A stretch of 64,000 nt of DNA, from assembly GCA_032158295.1 (NCBI GenBank), contig CM063251.1:12005016-12069015 (forward strand), given 5' to 3'. The notes below the pieces were generated by a model. That model was not told the origin of the DNA, did no database searches, and saw only the letters and a list, made by a program, of their open reading frames with translations. The translations under genes were made by a program, and so were the position numbers. Of this stretch, positions 59,201 through 64,000 are shown one piece after another; the stretch's first letter is position 1; the number at the start of each line of letters is the position of its first letter. The stretch is from Pycnopodia helianthoides (taxonomy: Eukaryota; Echinodermata; Asteroidea; Forcipulatida; Asteriidae).

Positions 59201-59288
59201 TTTTTTGGAACTCAACACAAACCTTGGCGCGCTTGAAGGCTTCCACCGTTTTGGACTTGCTTTCGGCATCTTTTCTTTTTCTACGTTC
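32103..59288 (-). CDS. BAZ2B: BAZ2-family chromatin remodelling subunit (BAZ2B-like), 5' end outside recognised exons
   Basis: Twenty minus-strand exons, 5' to 3': 59223..59288, 56812..56856, 55819..55851, 55549..55614, 54606..54749, 53317..53428, 52283..52428, 51491..51595, 50827..51011, 49202..49481, 47183..48625, 46321..46479, 45073..45263, 43839..43999, 37855..38029, 36035..36181, 35333..35445, 34856..35113, 33695..33838, 32103..32262 (stop TAG at 32105-32103). About 1,377 residues. Order: charged coiled coil, DDT domain, acidic Asp run, WHIM motifs (FGQDRYRRRYWVLP; GWWQICDP), long disordered acidic region, helical BAZ region, PHD finger 1, PHD finger 2, His-rich linker, bromodomain. Known: BAZ2A/B are the large subunits of ISWI remodellers (NoRC/BRF complexes) in the nucleus, binding DNA, ISWI and modified histone tails. 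Many segments match vertebrate BAZ2B closely. Missing here: the N-terminal MBD/TAM domain, presumably upstream. Odd: a second PHD, and a one-base frame break in the 1.44-kb exon. Confidence 0.95.
32762..33049. mobile_element. TTAA MITE with perfect 18-bp TIRs (family E)
   Basis: TTAACACGTTGACTGCCG at 32762 and its exact inverse ending at 33049; TTAA at both edges. Interior includes GCGCGCATGCGC. Only one copy noticed. In the last BAZ2 intron. Confidence 0.87.
33538..33671. mobile_element. Inverted-repeat element
   Basis: AGCCGCCGATTTCACAAAAC / GTTTTGTGAGATCGGCGGCT ends, 134 bp in all; internal CTTGCGCAAGT palindrome. Lies only 24 bp from the donor of BAZ2 exon s. Confidence 0.87.
33695..33838 (-). 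CDS. BAZ2B: BAZ2 exon s: bromodomain, ZA region
   Basis: LIMAELEKEENSWPFLVPVN, then YRKIIKKPMDFSTIRARL. The WPF shelf and the PMDFSTIR motif are intact. Acceptor TCCTCAG, donor GTAAGT. Confidence 0.97.
33941..34028. repeat. Short inverted repeat
   Basis: TCTGCTTTCCGCAGAATTCT and AGAATTCTGTGGTAAGCAGG form a stem with a loop of about 45 bp. Confidence 0.6.
34418..34772. mobile_element. TTAA MITE family A, copy 2
   Basis: Same ends and interior order as 7504-7888 (TTAAAGACACTGGACACC … GTGTCCAGTGCCTTTAA), about 30 bp shorter; one arm of the central palindrome is deleted. In the BAZ2 intron between exons r and s. Confidence 0.9.
34856..35113 (-). CDS. BAZ2B: BAZ2 exon r: end of PHD 2, His-rich linker
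   Basis: Starts KFPRGKWFCPPCQ, completing PHD 2 (Trp then C-x2-C). Then a basic stretch rich in Lys/Arg, four tandem GHHS units, and a Lys/Glu helix ending ELAPCK. Acceptor GATGCTAG, donor GTAAGT. Confidence 0.94.
35333..35445 (-). CDS. BAZ2B: BAZ2 exon q: PHD finger 2, first part
   Basis: Encodes ATGEPGTCTECQKTGKLLKC, EQCPRAYHLNCLDPVLS: ligands C-x2-C, C-x2-C, H-x2-C of a second PHD. Acceptor CCTTGCAG, donor GTAAGT, phase 2. No counterpart at this place in vertebrate BAZ2A/B as I know them. Confidence 0.94.
36035..36181 (-). CDS. BAZ2B: BAZ2 exon p: PHD finger 1 (canonical BAZ2 PHD)
   Basis: One 147-bp exon holds a whole PHD finger: CQLCRKGDNEALLLLCDGCD, KGFHTYCIKPKM, IPEGDWYCTVCISK. The C4-H-C3 ligands are all present. 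Known: the BAZ2 PHD reads the unmodified histone H3 N-terminus. Acceptor CTTATAG, donor GTACGC. Confidence 0.97.
36477..36875. mobile_element. Foldback element with insertion in one arm
   Basis: Outer ends CTATAAATAAATAATAGTAA / TTACTATTATTTATTTATAG with CTTGCGGGTACAACCA next. Inner arms GTTTGAGTGTTGGCTCTGAG… are inverted at 36780-36830, and the centre has GAACAGTATACTCTGCTCGT twice on the left and once inverted on the right. About 130 bp (36520-36650) occurs only in the left arm. Confidence 0.82.
36918..37047. mobile_element. GACCCC MITE family C, copy 2
   Basis: GACCCCTTGCATGTGACGTC, AACAGCGCCCTCACAGAGGT, TTTGACCTCGGCGATGGCAG and CAATGCAAGAGGTC. Confidence 0.85.
37649..37773. mobile_element. 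GACCCC MITE family C, copy 3
   Basis: GACCCCTTGCATTTGACGTC, AACAGCGCCCTCACTGAGGT, GATGGCTGCCAATGCAAGGG, GTC. About 80 bp from BAZ2 exon o. Confidence 0.87.
37855..38029 (-). CDS. BAZ2B: BAZ2 exon o: helix before PHD
   Basis: TVRGTVPDDQSFIKAEEEPS … GLIRWRRTVESATSSSRLHM, then LAVLDKCVAWDKSIMKV; the vertebrate has LRVWRRALSEARSAAQ… SIAWEKSIMKV. Acceptor GTCCTCAG, donor GTAAGC, phase 0 end. Confidence 0.94.
40481..40690. repeat. 15-bp minisatellite, about 14 copies
   Basis: Unit AGCCCCATCCTACCC, almost perfectly homogeneous. One strand reads (PTQPH)n, the other (MGLGR)n; both ORFs are repeat artefacts. Confidence 0.97.
42823..43049. mobile_element. Inverted-repeat MITE-like element
   Basis: GTATAGATAG / CTATCTATAC ends, then GCCATCTTTACGGGCA / TGCCCGTAAAGATGGC inverted. 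The interior includes CGTGCGTTTCGTGTGAGAAC and a GAACAACGCGGCTACGTTA stretch. Confidence 0.82.
43401..43510 (+). mobile_element. tRNA-derived SINE S1, copy 4 (forward, truncated)
   Basis: CCGAACAAAGATATTGACAA, GGGCTAGA, decayed A box (GAGTTGGGAAAGC), GGAGGTCACAGGTTCAAATC (B box) and CTAGTCATTTTT. Confidence 0.82.
43839..43999 (-). CDS. BAZ2B: BAZ2 exon n: helical region
   Basis: GWVLPEKVSIDPNLESWQLA, then DPIGIAIKRLLALEKSVERR and YLKPPLSK, matching vertebrate GWM..P… PLDIAVTRLADLERNIERRYL. Ends phase 2 at GTAAGT. Confidence 0.93.
44165..44559. mobile_element. GGGTCATTCCACC element (about 395 bp)
   Basis: Ends TATGGGTCATTCCACCAAGT and ACTTGGTGGAATGACCCGTA are inverted over about 23 bp. The interior carries a second palindrome (GGATGTAACATGG…CCGTGTTACATCC). 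In a BAZ2 intron. Confidence 0.87.
44560..45072. other. BAZ2 intron remainder
   Basis: Contains a short local repetition of TTTGGACACCC/TTGGGCACCC (about 44765-44885) but no exon. Confidence 0.6.
45073..45263 (-). CDS. BAZ2B: BAZ2 exon m: helical region
   Basis: Encodes DVLINEIEKKAVFADNNSIP, a YEEKADWLKEV stretch, and VESMEERVFSASMQVK, matching the vertebrate VEDLERRVASASLQVK. Acceptor AATACAG, donor GTAATG. Confidence 0.92.
45640..45817. repeat. 60-bp tandem repeat, 3 copies
   Basis: Unit begins TCATTGTATTCGGCTCAAGC and continues CAAGCTTACAATGGTTGGAA, AGAACAAGATCGATC. Copies are nearly identical, exactly 60 bp apart; recent duplication in a BAZ2 intron. Confidence 0.95.
45965..46030 (-). 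repeat. Dispersed repeat fragment, also at 56477-56530
   Basis: The reverse strand reads TTTGCGGTAACACCATGTGT, ATATCTACTCTGCTGTGTAG; 56487-56535 reads TTTTGCGGTAACACCTTGTG, TATATCCACTTTGCTGTGTA. Family unknown. Confidence 0.65.
46321..46479 (-). CDS. BAZ2B: BAZ2 exon l: WHIM3 (GWW) motif
   Basis: Encodes DLQQGWWQICDPNMLRLVTR, ALHMRGIRERMLQKSFQKYN; vertebrates have GWWRI.DPE…LHLRGIREKALQK.IQK. Acceptor CAATCAG, donor GTGAGT, phase 1 at both ends. Confidence 0.95.
47183..48625 (-). CDS. BAZ2B: BAZ2 exon k: WHIM2 motif and long disordered region, with apparent frame break
   Basis: Largest exon (1443 bp). Starts QHGQFRHKIFDASHSLRAIA, FGQDRYRRRYWVLPNAGGLL (the conserved WHIM/D-TOX motif), then a long acidic, Ser/Glu-rich region. 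Near the 3' side it has GSWFSILPRMPCDDTSL, a family landmark. The first frame runs to about 47530; from about 47530 downward the homologous frame is the one with FKQAASMPAAFGLTPYG and ends KQEPIPDG. Length is 0 mod 3 although the phases need 1 mod 3, so one base is missing (see findings). Confidence 0.93.
48626..49201 (-). other. BAZ2 intron between exons j and k
   Basis: Contains only the hairpin element at 48757-48857. Confidence 0.75.
48757..48857. mobile_element. 101-bp hairpin element
   Basis: TAGTGGCCTGACATTTTTGA…CTAGCAGAGTCTTTCTCAAA is inverted as TTTGAGAAAGACTCTGCTAG…GGCCACTA. Arms of about 43 bp, loop of about 15 bp. Confidence 0.9.
49202..49481 (-). CDS. BAZ2B: BAZ2 exon j: acidic region
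   Basis: LRSLRAKKFGKRD start, a run of ten Asp residues coded by mixed GAC/GAT, then Glu/Val-rich acidic sequence and the helix LEEIERKIEKLGK, equivalent to the vertebrate ELEKQIEKLSK. Acceptor TTGACAG, donor GTAAGT. Confidence 0.92.
49632..49820. mobile_element. tRNA-derived SINE S1, head-to-head pair
   Basis: A reversed tRNA-like fragment (GAGATTTGAACCTGCGACCT at about 49643) is followed by a forward one at 49725-49799: GGGCTAGATAGCTCAGTTGG, GGAGGTCGCAGGTTCAAATC, then CTATAGTCAACTTTTCTTTG. Both share the B-box variant CTGCGACCTCCG/CGGAGGTCGCAG, so the pair is inverted. Confidence 0.85.
50191..50325. mobile_element. Palindromic MITE family B, copy 3
   Basis: AGGCCATGTCCGAAATGGCA / GCCGCCAGTTTGTATACGACC ends, more diverged arms than copy 2; core ACGCCCTTGGTAACAGTTGC. 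Confidence 0.78.
50326..50826 (-). other. BAZ2 intron part
   Basis: ORFs on both strands at 50359-50634, none with a recognisable protein or splice context. Nothing assigned. Confidence 0.55.
50827..51011 (-). CDS. BAZ2B: BAZ2 exon i: WHIM1-type helices
   Basis: Encodes FKALSAVQKVSIFAFLVNQL, then VTNLRRDKWIVEGKMR, closely matching vertebrate BAZ2B (NLRRDKWVVEGKLRK). Ends phase 2 before GTGAGT. Confidence 0.95.
51491..51595 (-). CDS. BAZ2B: BAZ2 exon h: DDT-adjacent
   Basis: 105 bp, phase 0: KSPWGQSVEDIDITEENLSE, MLRYYIVGVNGADDK; vertebrates have LGEHLL….VSEIL at this place. Acceptor CATGACAG, donor GTGAGC. Confidence 0.88.
51660..51790. repeat. Dispersed repeat (also 21735-21850)
   Basis: Shares TTAGAGA.CAGAGC.GCC, CCAAAA, CAGCTGCA and TTTGACCTG..C blocks with 21738-21815. 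Modest similarity. Confidence 0.45.
52283..52428 (-). CDS. BAZ2B: BAZ2 exon g: DDT domain
   Basis: Encodes DKEDDIPAMKTLQAGLLDET then EYIGEVIALAILLLALALED and PGIPDNHPE. Matches the DDT helices that precede PGL in vertebrates. Donor GTAAGT; acceptor CAACAG. Confidence 0.92.
52779..52912 (-). mobile_element. tRNA-derived SINE S1, copy 6
   Basis: GGGGTTGAACAAAGAAAAAT, GGATTTGAACC, ACGTACCGGCGCTCTACCAA, CTGAGCTATCTAGCCC, CTTTTTCAATATCTTTGTTT. A short clean copy in a BAZ2 intron. Confidence 0.87.
53041..53170. mobile_element. Palindromic MITE family B, copy 4
   Basis: ACTTGAATTGGCAGCGAACA / GCCGCCAATTCGGATACAGC ends; core GAAGTATAGGACATCCTTAG, CAACACCCTTAGCAACAGTC. Confidence 0.82.
53317..53428 (-). 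CDS. BAZ2B: BAZ2 exon f: start of DDT domain
   Basis: Encodes ALPNLERLDGLKLPGQAFAD and ILMTLEFLHTFADALGLG. Matches the DDT start (F..CL.V..FL..FG..LG). Acceptor ATTTCAG, donor GTAAGA, ends phase 1. Confidence 0.93.
53526..53650. repeat. Dispersed repeat (also 60475-60610 and 46590-46690)
   Basis: Shared blocks: GGCCTGGGTTCCC, CCCGGAACCTCCCGGATGTT, ACAGACTCTGTGC.ATCAC. The 46590 copy is shorter (GACCTGGGTCCCTCATCATT, GGAACCTCCAAGATGTTACA). Confidence 0.75.
53724..53757. repeat. (ATTA)n microsatellite
   Basis: About eight AATT/ATTA tetranucleotide units immediately before the S2 SINE; may be its tail. Confidence 0.95.
53759..54170 (-). mobile_element. tRNA-Leu-like SINE (family S2)
   Basis: The reverse strand reads GTGGCCGAGCGGATAAGAGC (class II tRNA A box), GATTCAAGCT (loop with CAA), a variable arm and GGGTTTGAGTCCC (B box). 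Then CTTAAGCAAGACACTTGACC, GGATGGGACGTAAGCC, GTTGTGTAATGCACGTAAAG and a long tail to GCGCTGTATAAGAAGCC. The layout (Leu-like head, conserved central block, ATTA-type tail) fits the deuterostome/V-SINE type (inference). About 410 bp. Confidence 0.85.
54606..54749 (-). CDS. BAZ2B: BAZ2 exon e: coiled coil into DDT linker
   Basis: 144 bp, phase 0. Lys/Glu-rich helix with LLEMQMAKELKKPVEDMKLG, matching the vertebrate EMAKELKKP.EDM segment. Donor GTGTGT (weaker), acceptor CGTAG. Confidence 0.93.
55246..55356. mobile_element. Degenerate palindromic MITE family B, copy 5
   Basis: GGCTACGGCTTTGGCCGTTG and CATCAATTTCGGACACGGCC remain; the middle is diverged. Directly followed by copy 6. Confidence 0.55.
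55378..55518. mobile_element. Palindromic MITE family B, copy 6
   Basis: AGGCCGTATTCGAATTGGTG / GCCGCCAATTCGGAATACGG ends, GGCTACGGCTACGGCTACAG and CTGTAGCCGTATCTGTAGCC arms, core CTTAGCAACACCCTTAGCAA. Ends about 30 bp from BAZ2 exon d. Confidence 0.88.
55549..55614 (-). CDS. BAZ2B: BAZ2 exon d: coiled coil
   Basis: 66 bp, phase 0: ERERRKQHMMLVRALEARKK then HE. Very close to vertebrate BAZ2B ERERRRQHMMLMKAMEARKK. Acceptor ATCTGCAG, donor GTAAGA. Confidence 0.93.
55819..55851 (-). CDS. BAZ2B: BAZ2 exon c: 33-bp micro-exon
   Basis: Phase 0: ERERRKHMLIM. Acceptor GGGCTTTCAG, donor GTAAGA. It takes the place of an 11-residue vertebrate segment (ELERHRLDMVW). Confidence 0.82.
55965..56125. repeat. 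AGGCCTGG-type repeat, with internal duplication
   Basis: GGCCATGGCCTCTGTTGCCC, then CTTGGCCCTGGTGCCCTGGT repeated about three times, then CCCATAGACCTTAAGATTTT and TGCAAAATGAAAATGGCC. Confidence 0.78.
56812..56856 (-). CDS. BAZ2B: BAZ2 exon b: micro-exon, coiled coil
   Basis: 45 bp, phase 0: EREMRRQHAVLLKHQ, nearly the same as the vertebrate BAZ2B segment ending AVLLKHQ. Acceptor GTGACAG, donor GTGGGT. Confidence 0.88.
56857..59222 (-). other. BAZ2 intron between exons a and b
   Basis: 2.4 kb. Contains the inverted-repeat element at 57440-57765; otherwise AT-rich with no supported exon. Confidence 0.65.
57440..57765. mobile_element. Inverted-repeat element with CCCCGGG-type interior
   Basis: GAGCACTTTTCACACCACAC and GTGTGTAGTGTGAGAAGGAC are imperfect inverses at the ends. 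The interior repeats motifs like CCCTGGGGATTT, CCCCGGGAAAT and CCCGGGGTTAGG in both orientations. Confidence 0.6.
59223..59288 (-). CDS. BAZ2B: BAZ2 exon a: coiled coil (first recognised exon)
   Basis: 66 bp, phase 0. Encodes ERRKRKDAESKSKTVEAFKR then AK. Aligns to the vertebrate charged helix before the DDT domain. Acceptor TGCACAG, donor GTTTGT. Confidence 0.78.
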
Positions 59289-60870
59289 CTGTGCATGCAA
59301 AACAGGAACCAGTCTAATTCGGTTATCACAACTAAAAACCTAGTTAATAAAAAACTGGTTAAAGCTGTCACCATTTCTTCTCCGGGTGGTAAAATGGTTA
59401 TCGGAGTTGCAAATGGTTATGAGAAATTGAACCGGGGGATCTGCGATGTTTGTAAAATAAACCAGTGGCGTATCATGAAGTAAAGAACAATTAAATATAT
59501 CAGGAATAACCAAGTTTCTGCTACATGCAGTTGAGGGGTCACACTGCAATAAGTTCCTGTCATGGCACAAATCAGCACTAAATATCCATTTCATAATTAG
59601 TTTTGTTAAAAAATCACCTCTATTTCTTGGAATGTAAAATAAACGGATTTTATATTCATTTCATCTAACTGGGGAATTCATGCATAATAAGTGTTTGTTA
59701 TTCTCGATTTTGTGCATTTCTTTTCATGTTTATCTTTTTGTTGCATTGTTTGTTTGTCCTCAATTCATTTTGAGTTTGTTCATTTGTTATTTACTTGACG
59801 GTTTTGGTGGGTTTTCAAAGGAAGCAGATGTTTCAACAACTGAGATTTTACCGCTGAAATTTCAGTCTTGGTGACACTACGAATCTTACAACCAAAGAAA
59901 CTACCGACATTGATAAAGAGATTTGTAATCATTCAGTCAACGATGTAATATGCCCTGTATGATACTTCAGTCCTAAGACATAAACAACAAATAAAAAAAT
60001 GACTCGGGGAGAGCCCAAGTTTTATGACTACAATCATTTGCAAATAATAAAAAATGCAGAGAAAACATGACAATGAACGAGCTGGACAAGAGATTACTGT
60101 TTACATAATGTGTCACAAACGTCTAAAATGATAGAACCACACTATGAAATAGTTGGTTTTTTTTTTTTTTTAAGTGACAAAAGAACACAAAGCATGTTGT
60201 TAAGCAGTACAAAGTAAAAAATGAAACAGAGACGAAGCAATTTTTGAGGCAGCATTTCCAGACATACAAATAAAAAAAAGGAGGGGACAAAAGACAAACA
60301 GAAGCCGAAAATGGTGAATGAAACCACAGGCAAGATATGAGTATGAAGGGCCTTTCCAGTCACTTCGTTCAATCGTGTTCCTCAGCTCCATTTTAAGTGG
60401 GTTTCATTTATGCTCAATTTTTTTCGCTGGCCGGTCCGCCCCTAAACAACTACAGGTAGGATTTACATCAGCGATGAGATTTTGCATGTGTGAGAGTTCC
60501 TAAAAAATCCCCTTGGTGGCCTGGGTTTCCCTTAGCCTAGACCCGGAACCTCCCGGATGTTACAATTAAGGAGGCTTACAGACTCTGTGCATCACCAGAA
60601 ATACAGAACCACATGTTTGGGCATAATATTGGCTATTTGTTTCCGCCCTTCTGTGACTGCTTTACTTCTTTCAAAGAAAATTTCAAAAAGCTCCAGGAGA
60701 ATTTGAGAAAATCCTGAAATCAGGAGAAAGTCCTGAAAAATCACACCCCTGTGTAAATACATGTGGCTTCTGAGACACAGAAGATCCAGGAAGGATTTCA
60801 GCGGTGTATGCACAATCAGTATTGACAGAGAAACGGGAGAGCAAGATTATCCAGAGTCCGAGAACCCTTG

Positions 60871-61019
60871 GGCTGCAGAGCTACAGGACTGCAGAGCTAC
60901 AGAGCTGCAGAGCTGCAGAGCTACAGAGCTGCAGAGCTGCAGGACTGCAGAGCTACAGAGCTGCAGAGCTGCAGAGCTGCAGAGCTGCAGAGCTGCAGAG
61001 CTGCAGAGCTGCAGAGCTG
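60871..61019. repeat. 8-bp minisatellite AGAGCTGC, about 18 copies
   Basis: Units AGAGCTGC with AGAGCTAC and AGGACTGC variants. Because 8 is not a multiple of 3, every frame is open, which gives the ELQSCRAA-type ORFs on both strands. Confidence 0.95.
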
Positions 61020-62688
61020 AAGAGCCAGCGTAATAAATACCCTGTGTCCACAGATTAGGTTTACAAGTGGATGACACAGTGTTTAGTGTCACATCGAGTG
61101 CTGCAGGGAACAAACTTCATCCAATGCCAGCTTACAAATACATGTACAACTACACCGATCAATTCCAACCCCACCCCCCCCCCATCCCCAAACTTCACAG
61201 CAAACTGACCCTCAGTTACCCTGCCAAAGGACTCTCTGGAACTGCCTGCCTCTGCTATTTGCCCTTATCCACCCCCCCCCCCCAATTCCCCATGTACCCA
61301 TCAAATTTATATTTGACCGGCTCACAATGATTTCAATTCACAATCCATTACATGTATTAACCAGAAAGAAACAAATTCCGGGTTTAACGTGATGGACTCT
61401 CTCATTTGTCAAATAAAAATATCAATAAAAAACGTCTTTTGAGACTGAATTCAGAAATGCTTGACTCTAAAGATTTTTTGTTTAATTTTTGTTGTCTCCA
61501 GAACCACCGCACCTCATAACAGAGACATTCACAAGGTGTAACCAAAAATCGTAGTTTTCAATTTTTTTCCCCCCACCGTGTGCAGTTTCAAATCCTACTT
61601 ACTTTAGGAGCAGTTCGTGTAAACTTGTTTTTACCTCACTACTACATAAAGAGGGACCCGGCCTACTATCTGCAGGTGCTGCCGCAGATCCATCCCGCAT
61701 GTTTATTTGATCGGGAAAGAAAACATCGTCACAAAGGTCTGTAAAAAACAGCACAATGCAACTTTCTTCTTTTTTTTCAAAGAGCAACAGCGAACACTGA
61801 TATCAACACCACAAACTTTTACATCGCCAACAACAACAAAAAATCTTCTCTGTACAGAGAAACAACTGACAACCTTTTTCGGTGTTATTATTTTTAAAAA
61901 AAAATAAAAGTGACTGGACATGCCCTGTTTGAAGAATGAGACAACAAACAACACAACATCACAAGAAGCAAAGAAAAGAAACAACCGGCCCATAATGTTT
62001 CCATCGATACAACTTTTTGAGTGTGTGATCACGTCACAGTGCTGTACCACAAAAAAAATTGTCAACAATCCATTACAAGCATTACAATGCCAAACAACAT
62101 TGGGGGCAGTTGAGTTTTTTTGTATTTCTAATATTTTGAGTTTTGGGGTTTTTTGTTTTCTTTCTTTTCTCTCCTGGAAGGATGGGAAGGTAGTCTCAAC
62201 TTGGAATCCTGTGGTGTTACTTTGTCGCTAGTCATGCATTGTAGTTTAAAATCTGAGTCAAGCTATTATGAATCATCCATTCAATCATGAAACTGCAGAA
62301 ACTGGTACTCCAAAAAATAAAATCTTGACTGCAAATTTGAATAAAGGTAGAATCTACAATGGCATTGGTTGTTAGAAAACAATATCTTGCGGCTTATGTC
62401 CAACTGCGGACAAGAAGAAGATTAAGTGAGTAAGTTATCTATTTTGCTGAAATTAAATTTTAGAAATGTAGGGCAGGTTTGTTTGTATTTTTTTTTAGTC
62501 GTTTTAGACATTGGATGATGACAGAGAGTTCTTAATCTCATGCACCAGCATGTTAATTAGGACAACGGGGGGAAAAGTTTGATATCGTTTTCGATTTACA
62601 ACGAATTTGGAGGGAAGTTATTCTGGAGGGAAAGTGATTCCCTCTAGTCCCCAAAAAGAGAGTTCAGTGCAAGAGAATGGCATCATAC

Positions 62689-62721
62689 CTGGAAGAGAGT
62701 TTGTTCTGAAGAAGCTTGCAT
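62689..62721 (-). CDS. Candidate 33-bp micro-exon of BAZ2
   Basis: Minus strand: a good acceptor (GAATCTTTTCAG), 11 codons in phase 0 (MQASSEQTLFQ) and donor GTATGA. It fits the phase-0 micro-exon pattern of the neighbouring BAZ2 exons, but I see no homology, so this is speculative. Confidence 0.2.
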
Positions 62722-64000
62722 CTGAAAAGATTCAGATAACAAACAATATCAACAACATTGTCCAACTCGAGGCCTCCCATCACTGCCAAGGACGTCAGGG
62801 TGTTTTTGACAAAAAAAAACAAGCTCTTGCGGCGGAGGTAAAACATCGTTAGTTCTTAAATAACACTTGTACAGGCTTACATTTTGTGTTTTGTTGAAAA
62901 TATCGGAAGTCCGACTTTTTTTCTTTTCTTTTTTTTCTTCTTTTTTTTTATATATGTAGGTTGCATCCCAAGTATTGGCATTACAATGGTCTTTTAGCAC
63001 CACCGCCATCTTTGTTTTAAACAACACTGAGGTCAGTGGTGGAACGCAAAAGGCACCAAGCCTAAGGAAGGACAAGGGCCTTGCTAACGTTCCTGTCAAC
63101 TCGTGTTTCGGAAATCCAAAATGGCCGCTGTGTCAAAATGTGTACTAGTAGTGTTTATAACAGAGGCTGAATTTTATAATCTTTTTTTCTCACTGAAATG
63201 ACAATCACACACTTGTGTCTGATACCGTAATTTGGTCTTCGAGATTTGACGTAAATTTGTCAACTGTTTTTATGACAAATGTTTGGGGGGGAGGATGTTT
63301 CTTTCTCTTTTCTTGTGATAAAAAAAAAGACGAATGTCTGCTCAATTCAGAAAGAGGAGGGAGAAAAAAAAAACAAGTGACAAACACATAGAGAATATGA
63401 ATTCTAGACCAACAAATTTTTGAGGAAAAAAAATTAAAAATAAGAAGGCAGATTCGAAAACAGAGACATGGGAACTAAACCAGTTATTACAAAACTTTCA
63501 AATAGGAGTAGTGGGGAGAAAACAAAAACAGTGTGAATTGAACAACCTTTCAAAAATTTCAAAAGGATACAAGTTTGGACAAAATACACAAGAGAACAGT
63601 AGATTAGGACTTTAGCTGTGACTGCAAAAGAGGTTAGGAACATTTGCAAAAGGACTAAATCTTGTAAGTTTTTAAGCTGCCTGTTTTTTCTTTTCAAGTA
63701 TGAGTTTAATTGCCTCTTCACATGAGACGCAAAGCTTTTATAACGAGTGCCGGCCAGAAGGTTTCAAAGAAAGTGGACTGTGACTGGGGTTGACGCCAGT
63801 TTTAAGCAGAGTCCCCCACAGCTAATTTTGAAATATACAAATCTCTAAACAAAACTGTGCCTTGTCTGTTGTTTTTTTGTGCATTTTTCACATCCTCTTG
63901 AAGCCTTTTAAAATGGGCAATCATTTTATAAGACCCCCCTTGCCACGACCTCGGTGTCAAGTTTAACACAACGTGTGCATGAGGTGGTTCCAACTAGTGA

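Larger units (their letters stand above)
59289..64000 (-). other. 5' part of the BAZ2 gene: intron(s), no firm exon
   Basis: No MBD domain or other BAZ2 N-terminal domain seen. Two weak exon candidates (62689..62721 and 61613..61744, minus strand) are described in the findings. Contains a repeat at 60475-60610 and the 8-bp minisatellite. The rest is AT-rich with poly-A/T runs. Confidence 0.6.

Noticed and set aside
60761..61113. ORFs rich in ELQSCRAA / LQLCSSAA
   Set aside because: The 8-bp minisatellite leaves all frames open; not a protein.

Overview
This is a eukaryotic, animal window: short coding exons with GT/AG boundaries, kilobase introns and many dispersed non-autonomous repeats. 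Gene content (a multi-EGF receptor, ACBD5, BAZ2B) is that of a deuterostome, and the repeat families suggest an echinoderm. The class (perhaps sea star) is inference; I could not search a database.

Layout. (1) 1-5162, + strand: the last five coding exons of a multi-EGF-domain, single-pass membrane receptor of the MEGF/SCARF/Draper kind; its 5' part lies outside the window. (2) 5163-8995: 3' UTR and intergenic DNA with CA repeats, a 112-bp tandem duplication and inverted-repeat elements. (3) 8996-20338, + strand: a complete ACBD5 gene (peroxisomal tail-anchored acyl-CoA-binding protein, VAP tether) in nine coding exons. (4) 20339-about 26400: long ACBD5 3' UTR and/or intergenic DNA. (5) About 26400-59288, - strand: the 3' two thirds of a BAZ2-family chromatin remodelling subunit gene (BAZ2B-like) in twenty recognised coding exons. 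They encode a charged coiled coil, the DDT domain, an acidic stretch, the WHIM motifs, two PHD fingers and a bromodomain. Its first exons lie above 59288, probably beyond 64000. ACBD5 and BAZ2 are convergent, tail to tail. The three genes do not form a pathway.

Most notable points. The BAZ2 gene has a second complete PHD finger between the usual BAZ2 PHD and the bromodomain, followed by a four-fold Gly-His-His-Ser linker; vertebrate BAZ2A/B have one PHD there. Its coiled coil is built from consecutive phase-0 micro-exons that all start with Glu-Arg. Two otherwise clean genes each carry an apparent one-base deletion (ACBD5 last exon near 20240; BAZ2 large exon near 47520). Exon phases and homology both argue that these are assembly errors or recent indels. 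The non-coding DNA is packed with palindromic elements: a six-copy about 140-bp family, TTAA-flanked families, a 328-bp near-perfect foldback, a nested insertion, a tRNA-derived SINE family with one head-to-head copy, and a second tRNA-Leu-like SINE. No transposase, reverse transcriptase, CRISPR array or genuine tRNA gene was seen. I found no previously unknown multi-gene system; the interest lies in gene architecture and repeat biology.
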